64,000 nucleotides of DNA from Bimastos eiseni (lineage: Eukaryota; Annelida; Clitellata; Crassiclitellata; Lumbricidae): positions 37,845,645 through 37,909,644 of the forward strand of contig OY365807.1 in the NCBI GenBank assembly GCA_959347315.1. Direction: 5' to 3'. The notes under the pieces were generated by a model. That model searched no databases, had not been told where the DNA came from, and saw only the letters and a program-made list of their open reading frames with translations. How positions within the stretch are numbered: the first letter of the stretch is position 1; every line of letters starts with the position of its first letter. Positions 58,401-64,000 of the stretch are shown one piece after another. A program made the position numbers and the translations under genes.

Positions 58401-61400
58401 GTCCAAAGAGATGATTTTTAGGTGCCCGCGATCTAAGTTACCAAATCTCCCACCTCCATACCAGGTGTGGAAAGGGTGGTATCATCCATTATATTAGGGC
58501 TAACCATTACTGATAGACTAAGTTTTGACCCACATATTGACCGGATCTGTATAATGGCCAGCCAATCACTCTATGCACTGCGCATCCTTGTTGCTCATGG
58601 TCTGTTGGGGACGCACTTATATGATGTAGTTCGAGCCACCTCGCTTTCCCGCCTTCTCTGTGCTTCCCCTGCATGGTCAGGCTTTGCTAATGCTGGCCAG
58701 AGAATGCGTCTTAACACAATTGTAAGGAAACTGATACAGCTTAAGTTTCTGCCTTTTGACCAGATGACTTTTGAAGACTTCTGTGGTCGTGCAGATTCCT
58801 CTCTTTTCTCTTCTGTGCTACACAATCCTTGCCATGTTCTAAGTTGTCTTTTGCCACCTTTAAAGATTGTTACCTATTCACTCCGTCCTCGATCGCATAA
58901 TCGAGAGATCCCGCACGCTGACACTAACTCGATGTGGTTTTATCACCCGAATGCTAGACAATTGAATCTATTTCTATTGTGAGTGTAACTAGGCCTAGTA
59001 TTGTTTGATTTCTATTTACTCTCGTTAATCATGGGATGTCTGTTGTGTAGTTGCTAGTTATGATTATTTTATGAGTGTACACTGTTTTACTCTAACTACT
59101 TTGATGATGTCTAATTGCTGTGTAATTGCTTGATATGTTTATTTTGAGAGTCTACATTGTTTTGAACGTTCATATTATGATGTGCCTGCAGTGCGTCTGC
59201 AAGCGGTTCATTAAAGTACATACATACTTACTTACTTACTTAAATGTGTTGTACCTCTCAGTCCCAGTAATCTATAAGACTGTTTTATTTATGTCTTTGA
59301 ACTTTATATGAACTCTAAAGATCGTCTGCTTTGAATCTTTAGACGAGAATCAATGCGCCCTCATACTGTGACCGTATCTTGTGGCACAGTTACCCCGAGA
59401 CTCCAATTATCAACACTTCTTATGGTAATCAACTTTTGTTACCTATTATTTTCTGTGACTAAAAACCTTGATGGTGATGATGACAACAATGTACCATTGT
59501 AGTCATAATCATGTGTGCCCTATTTATCAATGCAGCAAATAGTTGTAGTGTTATTTGAAAGTGTTTTGAGATATTTGGTTTTCAATTGTTTTAACTTTAT
59601 TTGTCAGATATGAATTTATAAATTATCTCATTATTCAGCAAAATATCAGTCTGACATTGGTAATATTCGATGCTCGTCGAATCGTTTCATTGATGTTTTT
59701 GCATATGGCTGTTAAATAGGTTGCACCGACCGAATATGTTCAAGCGACCATAAACCAGTGTTTGCCACATTTGACATTGGTGTCACAACCCAGTTTACAT
59801 CTGCTAAGGGAGGAAGTGCACTCAGTGGTGACATGAAAATTATTTTTGAAGAAATTGGTGCAGAGGTTTGTTTTGAATAATTAGAATCTTGATACAGCAT
59901 ATTATGCCTGAATTGAGTTCAGTTTTGCAATTCACCCTACATTAAGCAAATGAAATAGACTTCATCAAAGTACAACTGGGCAGGTTATTGGCGTAAAGTT
60001 CTCGATGCCTTTGGCTGGCATACATACATGATGTATACATGCATACATATATGCATACATACATACACACATGCATACATACATGCATACATACATACAT
60101 ACATATATATATGCATACATACCTACATGCATACACCTACATGCATACATGCAAAATGGTATTGCAATTCAAGATTATGTGCCCTGTTCTCTACACCTTT
60201 CTGTTGTTATGTCCAATCTAATGCTATGTGCATCATACTCTGCCGTCTCCCGGCCTCTTTGACCCTATTCAGATGGACTGACCTACGAGCTATGTGACCC
60301 ATATGTTATGTGCGTGCGTGTGTCTGTCTGTGTATATGTTATTTGCGACCCATATTATAATTGAAATGCAAATGAACTACGTCTTTACCTCGGATAGTGC
60401 GTCCATTGAAAGAGAGACACAAAGCTAATAATTCATTGTTCCATAACTGACCGCTGAATCGACGGCCACAGTCCCAGCTGCTAGACCTCTATAGGGTTCT
60501 GAGGGTTCGATATGATTGGCATGCTTACTCATTAAATGGGCGGCCCTGGTTTAACGTTAAACTGCAAGGTGGAGCTTCCCCTTTAAAGTGTTTCATTTTT
60601 ATATTCAACCATTTGTACGCCTCTGGTGCAGACATCTGAAGGGTGAATGGGAAGAGGGTTATTTCAATGTAATTTATGCAGATGTTAATTTTTGTATGAC
60701 CTTACACACTAACCAGAGCATTTGTCTCAAAAGTTACAATCCTCCATGACATGTACATTGAAAAACTTTAGAGGGAAACTTTTATAGCAAGAAAGGCTTT
60801 AGAGAGAACATTGTCTGAAGGTGCAATATATCTAAAAGTTGATGTACTTTGTACAATATGTCTGATGCATTATGACGCAATCTCAAGGATATATTTTGCA
60901 GGTGAAAACTAGCAGGCAGGACAACTTCAAAATTGAATTCCATTCATCATGTCTAGAAGGTCTGTGGAATTGCCTCTAATTATGCAAAACTTTACTTAAA
61001 AATGCAATGTGTGGGTGTTTTTGAAACCTCATTTCCATCAATGAGGGCAGTCTGCTCAATCACTCGAGACTCTTTGACAAGTCGTAATTTTTTGTAACTG
61101 AACATTTTTCAAGCACCTCTCAAAATCATTTGTTACATTAGATGGTTTCAGTAGGTTAAGCCTAATTTAGTCTGATCACCTGATTTTGATGGCTCCCATA
61201 CTCAGAACCAGCCAGCATGTGCTTAAATACAGAATTATGCTCTTAATTTTTCATGAAGTCAAATTGATTGTTTCGATTTAATTTTTTACTTTCTGTTTTG
61301 TTGCTAGGTCAAGGTCATAATAATTACCAGTTTATTTGTGTATTAATCAGACTTGAGTAATTTTATGTTGCAATATTATGTTAACTTCTACTCTTCTCAG

Positions 61401-63945
61401 ATGTTGGATTTGATAACGTTTGGTTGTACAGCTTGCACTGCTCAACCCTCTATATATGTCATGATTTAAATCAATTTTATAAAATATTTTTGTTGATTTT
61501 CAGCCTCAGTTTCCACTAAACAGAACTCTGTTTATGACAGTGTCAAGAAAGAGAACTACTGCTGTCCTAAATGGACTTCTACTCAACTTCCTCAAGTAAA
61601 CATTTCTTTATTCCAAAGCATAGATGTTCATTTTTTTAAAGCATTGCCTTGCAAAGTGTACTTTAGCAAGTGTTTCTTTGTAAATCATGTCACGACAGTT
61701 CAAGTGTGAAAGGATTGTATCTAAAAGTAGATAGTGCATTAAGATCTGAAATTGAACAAGTGGTAAGGCTGCAAGGCAGAGGATACTGTGCATTGTGAGG
61801 CTTAGGAAAGCTTTCGACCATCAATCAGCTATTTGTCTTTGATTGATGCACATCAAATATTAGAGGATTATTCTCATTTCAGGGCCAAATCAGCGTTTTG
61901 AGGTCATTTTGTCACAGATGTTCTCATGTTTATGTCTTGTTTATTAGAACTACACTTGGCTTTTCTTGGAAATCTTCAGCTTTCCCAATTCTTCCTGAAA
62001 AAGCCATTTCTCACTTCTCCATTGAATTTCAATATTTTTAAGTTTTATTCGCTTTCATTTTCTGTCTTGATGCTGAAGCAAAGTTGTCTGCTTGCATCAC
62101 TGTGCGTTGCTGAAGCGTGTGCAGTTTATGTGCACTCTTGTTTATAATATTAAAAGAAAAGTAGATAATGAGTGAATGATGGCTGCCGAAATAGAAACTT
62201 CAAAAATAAATTCATAAAAACGATGACATTATATGGAGTGTGGTCCTTTATGGATCAGAAACATGGACAATAAGAGAAGAAGACAAGAAAAGATTGGAAG
62301 CATTGGAAATGTGGATTTGGCACAGAATGGAAAAAGTTACTTGGACTGAGCACAGAAGTAATGAAAAGGTACTACAAATGTTAGGAGAGGAAAGGTTACT
62401 GATGAAGACAATAATGAAAAAGGAGATGGATGACTACGAAACATCATTGAGGGAAAAATGAAGGGGAAAAAGTCCAGAGGAAGACCGAGAACTGGACTGG
62501 TTGATGAAAGGGGGCAGCTACAAGAGTATGAAAGAGGAGGTCAAAACAGAGAGAAGTGGAGAAATTGGACATAAGAACCTGCCAAAAGGGCAGAAAACTA
62601 AAGAAGAAATCTTTAAGAGAAACATTCAATAACTGTGCAATATGTCTTCAGTCTTTAAAGACAAGAGTGTACTAAAAGTGACTGAGAAACCAATGCCTCT
62701 AAGCATAAAAGTGTTAAGGACATTTACCATCTTAAATATGCATGTCTTAATACTATAGACATGCATACAACTACACATTATTTTTAGTGCCTTCTTACAC
62801 CTACAGTGACCAAAAAACGCATTGAATTGGTCGGTCTGAACAAGTGCAGCATTGTCCTATGTTGTAGCTGCAACCAATATTTGATGATCGTGATTACTTA
62901 GAAGATCAACATTTATTGGTGGCTGTTAAGACTGCTGATGGAATGGAATCATATGGTAAGTGTATTTATGTTTGTAGTGTAGACTGGGACCTTCGTATAG
63001 TGCTATCATCTGTAGTCATAGCAAATGCCAAGCTATAATGAAGTTGTGTTAAAACATGTTTGCAGTGCTTTAAACCTTGTCAGTTTAATGTTACGTTGTT
63101 GTTATGATATTTAGGATTGCTGATCTTGAAGGTCGTCTTGATGCATGAAAGTTTTTGGCTCTTCTGAGCAGTGACCTGACCTTTAATGTGTTCTGGCCTT
63201 GGACATTCAAGAACTTGTTGTGTATGAAATCATTATGTTTGTAAAAATGTTGGGCAGTTAGTTTAGAAAACATACTCTTTTATTGATATCATGATAAACT
63301 GTTCATGACTGCGAGAACATGCACTGTGCCAGCAGTATCATTTAACGACACAAGTTCTATGCATGCTTTTTTAATGATACTTTTAGGGATGAACCAAGTG
63401 TAAATTTCCTGCTGAGTCCAAGTACCAAGTTTTATGAGTCTGAGTTTTGAATATATTTACAAAATTCTCATTCCCTTGATTTTAAGTTTAGCAGTTTGCA
63501 CAATTAATTTGAATATTTTGGTTTCGCCTCCGTTTACACTACGAAGTAGTAATTGGTAAGTACTACTAGTAACAGTATTTGTGTTTTTAGTTAGGTTGAT
63601 TGTCGTTTTGTAAATAAAATATGCAATATTCGTTTTCAAAACAGTAATTCAGAATGCTGATTTTTATTACAACCAAACCCCATTGTTTATCCGAGTCGGA
63701 GTAATGCTGAGCCAAGTTTCGGTTCATCCCTAAAAAACTTACAAAATATTCTGTTTTAGGGCAATATAAGTTATGGCATGTACTGTGTGTTTGGGTGTAT
63801 ACTGTTGCATGCTGTGCTCAAGTTATTACCAGCAGTGATACATTGCAGGTGAATGTGTTCTCGCTTTGAAGTCAATGTTTGCCGTAAAACCTCAAAAGTT
63901 TTACAGTACACTTACACATTTTGGTGAAGTAACTGGCTGCATCAG
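35565..63945 (+). CDS. INPPL1: SHIP-type SH2-containing inositol polyphosphate 5-phosphatase (22 exons, 3' end outside window)
   Basis: Joining 22 exons gives 873 codons plus 2 bases, with phase kept at all 21 junctions. Order: SH2 domain (about 14-115; FLVRES at 38-43 with the phosphotyrosine-binding Arg41), helical linker, PH-like domain (about 320-425), 5-phosphatase core (about 428-740) and the first part of a C2 domain. Catalytic motifs: GTWNMG (433-438), FGTQES with metal-binding-type Glu477, HLTSG (565-569), FFFGDLNYR (607-615), PSYCDRILW (692-700) and SDHKPV (722-727). The usual Trp of FWFGDLNYR is Phe608. Known role of the family: recruited to tyrosine-phosphorylated receptors, removes the 5-phosphate from PI(3,4,5)P3 to give PI(3,4)P2 at the membrane. 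The C2 stretch ([21 protein letters not shown]) is closer to SHIP2 than SHIP1, but in an invertebrate it is probably the single pre-duplication SHIP. The proline-rich, NPxY and SAM parts would lie downstream. Confidence 0.95.
35974..36037 (+). CDS. INPPL1: SHIP exon 2 (SH2)
   Basis: Residues 55-76: [20 protein letters not shown]. The acceptor TTTTCAG follows a TA microsatellite (35938-35966) that sits in the place of a normal polypyrimidine tract; donor CAG|GTCGGT. Confidence 0.92.
36355..36502 (+). CDS. INPPL1: SHIP exon 3 (end of SH2)
   Basis: Residues 77-125 plus one base: [20 protein letters not shown] followed by GPLLYPI, the last strand/helix of SH2, then an acidic linker. Acceptor TTTTTTGTCCAG, donor GCAG|GTCTGC. 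Confidence 0.92.
36764..36932 (+). CDS. INPPL1: SHIP exon 4 (linker)
   Basis: Residues 126-181: [19 protein letters not shown], ending [17 protein letters not shown]. Acceptor TTTTTGCAG, donor AAG|GTAAGC. Confidence 0.9.
37370..37815. repeat. 20-bp minisatellite in SHIP intron 4
   Basis: About 22 degenerate copies of GAAGGCAAGGCTATTAATCC and the variant AATGCAAGGTTATAAACCAG. Most units stay at 20 bases; one insertion is near 37640. Confidence 0.93.
37919..38059 (+). CDS. INPPL1: SHIP exon 5 (helical linker)
   Basis: Residues 182-228 plus two bases: [20 protein letters not shown], ending [11 protein letters not shown]. Acceptor TTTTTCAG, donor CAG|GTGAAT. Confidence 0.9.
39890..39980 (+). 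CDS. INPPL1: SHIP exon 6 (helical linker)
   Basis: Residues 229-259: [20 protein letters not shown], ending PLVDTEKT. It has no ATG-to-stop frame of its own; it was found because exon 5 (phase 2) and exon 7 (phase 0) do not join directly. Its 91 bases fix the phase, and it has an AAG acceptor after a T-rich tract and the donor ACA|GTAATG. Confidence 0.85.
40100..41088. other. SHIP intron 6, left part
   Basis: CA/CACA-rich run at 40150-40240; two related CCCG...AAAATGCG blocks at 40680-40760 and 40815-40865; otherwise unremarkable intron sequence. Confidence 0.5.
41089..41590. mobile_element. hAT-like MITE in SHIP intron 6
   Basis: 502 bp with ends TAGGGCATAACCG and its reverse complement CGGTTATGCCCTA. 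Flanks GTAGAGTC (41081-41088) and TTAGAGTC (41591-41598) are an 8-bp duplication with one mismatch. Subterminal CCGAATCCGAGTATTTGG and GGCGAATACTTCCGAATAG motifs recall the element at 785-1253. No transposase. Confidence 0.85.
41870..42120 (-). pseudogene. Retroelement C-terminal fragment
   Basis: Minus-strand frame reads [20 protein letters not shown], then [20 protein letters not shown] and [10 protein letters not shown]. The pattern LCVPH.C.CG...D..G.HG..C..S.GR..RH...N is known from C-terminal regions of some animal retroelement polyproteins. The 3' side ends GGTATCAAATTTCAGAAATA, also found near 43520. Confidence 0.45.
42729..42809 (+). CDS. INPPL1: SHIP exon 7
   Basis: Residues 260-286: [20 protein letters not shown], then VQNLEKK. 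Acceptor TATTTCAG. The donor AAA|GTGGGT at 42810 is chosen over GGGTAAAA at 42814 because only the former keeps phase with exon 8. Confidence 0.85.
43430..43468. repeat. TA microsatellite, intron 7
   Basis: TATATA run flanked by TGTAGTATAT on both sides. Confidence 0.92.
43980..44105 (+). CDS. INPPL1: SHIP exon 8
   Basis: Residues 287-328: [20 protein letters not shown], ending [12 protein letters not shown]. Acceptor GTGCTGCAG, donor GAG|GTGGAG. The following intron is 8.07 kb. Confidence 0.9.
44441..51597. repeat. 7.16-kb array of a 20-bp satellite (about 358 copies) in SHIP intron 8
   Basis: Unit AAAAGACATCCTGTTTGGTT. Register is kept without any insertion or deletion that I could see. 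Variation is confined to a few positions (GG to GA, GT or TG before the TTA; TTA to CTA or TAA; ACATCC to ACCTCC or TCATCC). The order of variants repeats over long distance: the run from 46801 to about 47760 recurs at 49261 to about 50220, and a closely related run starts near 44741. TTAA stops occur on both strands in all frames every 60 bases, so it cannot code. Confidence 0.98.
51598..51980 (+). pseudogene. LINE C-terminal remnant next to the satellite
   Basis: About 51880-51970 reads [11 protein letters not shown], stop, [19 protein letters not shown], which matches the 'P.VWN.LP..V......F...LK.FLF' end of CR1/L2-type LINE ORFs. The left part is too decayed to align. The boundary with the satellite is sharp at about 51597. 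Confidence 0.5.
51986..52130. mobile_element. Truncated MITE, relative of 63384-63732
   Basis: Starts TAGGGATGAACTGAGTG and shares TTTCCTGCTGAGT and TTAAAAAAGTCTCATTC-type blocks with the left half of 63384-63732. The right half is absent; SHIP exon 9 begins about 50 bases on. Confidence 0.7.
52177..52306 (+). CDS. INPPL1: SHIP exon 9 (PH-like domain, first half)
   Basis: Residues 329-371 plus one base: [20 protein letters not shown], then [11 protein letters not shown] and NVFTHER. Acceptor TTTTTCTGTGTAG, donor AGAA|GTGAGT. Confidence 0.92.
52623..52820 (+). CDS. INPPL1: SHIP exon 10 (PH-like domain end, start of phosphatase)
   Basis: Residues 372-437 plus one base: [38 protein letters not shown] and [10 protein letters not shown]. 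The acceptor TTTTTTTATATGAAG ending 52622 is the one that fits phase. Confidence 0.92.
53266..53462 (+). CDS. INPPL1: SHIP exon 11 (phosphatase)
   Basis: Residues 438-503: [19 protein letters not shown], then [20 protein letters not shown] with Glu477, ending FVEEFFQ. Acceptor GACACAG, donor CAG|GTCTGA. Confidence 0.93.
53760..53877 (+). CDS. INPPL1: SHIP exon 12 (phosphatase)
   Basis: Residues 504-542 plus one base: [20 protein letters not shown], then [17 protein letters not shown]. Acceptor TTTTTGCAG, donor TTG|GTATAT. Confidence 0.93.
54504..54600 (+). CDS. INPPL1: SHIP exon 13 (phosphatase)
   Basis: Residues 543-574 plus two bases: [19 protein letters not shown], then [13 protein letters not shown]. 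Acceptor TTGTTTAG, donor GAG|GTGCAT. Confidence 0.94.
54601..55485 (+). other. SHIP intron 13, left part
   Basis: No feature except a short ATGAATGCA/TATGTGTGAATGC-rich stretch at 55195-55265. Confidence 0.5.
55486..55650. mobile_element. 165-bp snapback element in SHIP intron 13
   Basis: Arms of about 65 bases: GGGACTCGAAGCGAGT, AACAAGCTG, CATGGACAA and AGTCTACT..AGCCTAT on the left are mirrored in inverse order on the right (ATAGGCT..AGTAGACT, TTGTCCATG, CAGCTTGTT, GAGTCCC). The loop is about 35 bases. A target-site duplication could not be identified. Confidence 0.85.
55765..55906 (+). CDS. INPPL1: SHIP exon 14 (phosphatase, catalytic signature)
   Basis: Residues 575-622: [20 protein letters not shown], then [19 protein letters not shown]. 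Acceptor TTTTTTCCAG, donor TTG|GTTTGT. Phe608 replaces the usual Trp of the signature. Confidence 0.95.
55907..56801 (+). other. SHIP intron 14
   Basis: 895 bases; AT-rich, nothing recognised. Confidence 0.6.
56802..56904 (+). CDS. INPPL1: SHIP exon 15 (phosphatase)
   Basis: Residues 623-656 plus one base: [20 protein letters not shown], then KEAFIEF. Acceptor TTTATGCAG, donor TTCC|GTGAGT. The frame stays open past the donor to 57011, but the continuation shows no SHIP similarity. Confidence 0.92.
57024..57040 (+). other. Possible alternative microexon or duplicated exon start
   Basis: 17 bases between TATTTTCCAG and GTATGT. After exon 15 they would read Q-E-E-E-I-R, close to the SEEEI of human SHIP2, but joining on to exon 16 would then shift phase and stop within four codons. 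ATTGAATTATTT precedes both this stretch and the true exon 16 acceptor, so it looks like a local duplication of the acceptor region. Confidence 0.35.
57125..57213 (+). CDS. INPPL1: SHIP exon 16 (phosphatase)
   Basis: Residues 657-686: [19 protein letters not shown], then [11 protein letters not shown]. Acceptor ATTTATCAG, donor GGC|GTAAGA. Confidence 0.93.
57475..59240 (+). pseudogene. LINE with reverse-transcriptase domain, in SHIP intron 16
   Basis: Fragments in order: [19 protein letters not shown] (about 57610), [20 protein letters not shown] (58018 on), [28 protein letters not shown] (catalytic YADD near 58285), then in a second frame [18 protein letters not shown] and [31 protein letters not shown] and [11 protein letters not shown] to a stop at 58981. 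The 3' end is a CATACTTACTTACTTACTT tail at about 59218-59240. At least two frameshifts (near 57780 and 58490) disable it. Jockey/CR1-like; exact clade not resolved. Same strand as the host gene. Confidence 0.9.
59343..59424 (+). CDS. INPPL1: SHIP exon 17 (phosphatase)
   Basis: Residues 687-713 plus one base: [20 protein letters not shown], then PIINTSY. Contains the second 5-phosphatase signature P-S-Y-C-D-R. Acceptor GAATCTTTAG, donor ATG|GTAATC. Confidence 0.94.
59720..59865 (+). CDS. INPPL1: SHIP exon 18 (phosphatase end, linker to C2)
   Basis: Residues 714-762: [26 protein letters not shown], ending [11 protein letters not shown]. Contains the SDH motif of the active site. Acceptor GTTAAATAG, donor GAG|GTTTGT. 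Confidence 0.94.
60005..60165. repeat. CATA microsatellite, SHIP intron 18
   Basis: (CATACATGCATACATA)n-type stretch with CACA and CCTA variants. Confidence 0.95.
60902..60959 (+). CDS. INPPL1: SHIP exon 19 (C2 domain)
   Basis: Residues 763-781 plus one base: [19 protein letters not shown], matching the VKT....F.IEF.S.CLE block of SHIP2. Too short to stand out as a frame; acceptor TATTTTGCAG, donor AAG|GTCTGT. Confidence 0.9.
61504..61595 (+). CDS. INPPL1: SHIP exon 20 (C2 domain)
   Basis: Residues 782-812: [20 protein letters not shown], then [10 protein letters not shown], matching the W(S/T)S.QLP block of SHIP2. A different open frame in this exon ([10 protein letters not shown]) breaks phase. 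Acceptor GATTTTCAG, donor CAA|GTAAAC. Confidence 0.88.
61596..62214 (+). other. SHIP intron 20, left part
   Basis: No feature recognised. Confidence 0.5.
62215..62640 (+). pseudogene. LINE C-terminal remnant, SHIP intron 20
   Basis: [19 protein letters not shown], then [38 protein letters not shown] and, in another frame, [15 protein letters not shown] / WRNWT. Same kind of post-RT tail as at 4790-5600 but a different, more decayed copy. Confidence 0.82.
62868..62955 (+). CDS. INPPL1: SHIP exon 21 (C2 domain)
   Basis: Residues 813-841 plus one base: [20 protein letters not shown], then KTADGMESY. Acceptor ATGTTGTAG, donor ATG|GTAAGT. Confidence 0.93.
63384..63732. mobile_element. MITE with TAGGGATGAACC ends, SHIP intron 21
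   Basis: 349 bp, ends TAGGGATGAACCAAGTG and the reverse complement of TAGGGATGAACCGAAAC. Subterminal GAGTCCAAGTACCAAG and CCGAGTCGGAGTAATG motifs. Flanking sequences (GATACTTT, AAAAACTT) give only a degenerate duplication. A truncated relative is at 51986-52130. Confidence 0.75.
63849..63945 (+). CDS. INPPL1: SHIP exon 22 (C2 domain), last exon in window
   Basis: Residues 842-873 plus two bases: [19 protein letters not shown], then [13 protein letters not shown]. Acceptor CATTGCAG, donor CAG|GTAAGC. The gene continues beyond the window. Confidence 0.93.
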
Positions 63946-64000
63946 GTAAGCATAATAAGCATTTTTCTTGGGATAATATTGTTATCCTTGTGTCTTTTAT

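Noticed and set aside
61502..61595. SHIP exon 20 read as [10 protein letters not shown]...
   Set aside because: That frame does not keep phase with exon 19 and lacks the W(S/T)S.QLP block; the phase-consistent frame has it.

Overview
The window is nuclear DNA of an animal, probably a marine invertebrate; I could not fix the lineage. The grounds are split genes with GT-AG introns, a Snail-type zinc-finger gene with a SNAG start, a SHIP-type inositol 5-phosphatase with SH2, PH-like, catalytic and C2 parts, a secreted collagen-like gene, and dense decayed LINEs, SINEs, MITEs and satellites. No bacterial-style gene, CRISPR array, rRNA or convincing functional tRNA was seen.

Three genes, all on the + strand, could be assembled exon by exon because reading phase is kept across every junction. 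(1) 4180-7212: 5' part of a secreted protein with a signal peptide, a beta-rich N-terminal domain of unrecognised family and the start of a Gly-X-Y triple helix; it is cut by a 200-base N gap at 7213-7412. (2) 11278-14472: a complete three-exon Snail-family repressor of 536 residues (SNAG exon, long acidic/Gly-rich linker exon, five-finger exon), with a probable solo LTR in intron 1. (3) 35565-63945: the first 22 coding exons (873 codons plus 2 bases) of a SHIP/INPPL1-like lipid 5-phosphatase; the C-terminal part lies beyond the window.

Repeats fill most of the rest. 1-4.1 kb: a hAT-like MITE with an 8-bp duplication. 4.3-5.6 kb: a 101-bp hairpin and a LINE 3' remnant inside intron 1 of the collagen-like gene. 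8.3-10.6 kb: minisatellite, small hAT-like element, SINE, microsatellites. 14.5-31.2 kb: gene-poor and repeat-rich, with a GTCG-rich array, two tRNA-derived SINEs, a 21-bp array reading as a heptad, a 1.2-kb TTA-flanked TIR element, a broken mariner-type transposase and a foldback element. 31.4-32.9 kb: LINE remnants. From 35.5 kb on, the introns of the SHIP gene hold two different 20-bp satellites (one 7.16 kb long with higher-order structure), MITEs, a 165-bp snapback and a LINE with an RT domain.

The most striking observations are the indel-free 358-copy 20-bp array with roughly 2.1-2.5-kb higher-order blocks inside the SHIP intron, and an abrupt change near 30-31 kb: the octamer TAGGCCTA and CpG are common to the left and rare to the right. 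I saw no clearly new enzymatic or defence system. The three genes are unrelated in function and only share a neighbourhood.
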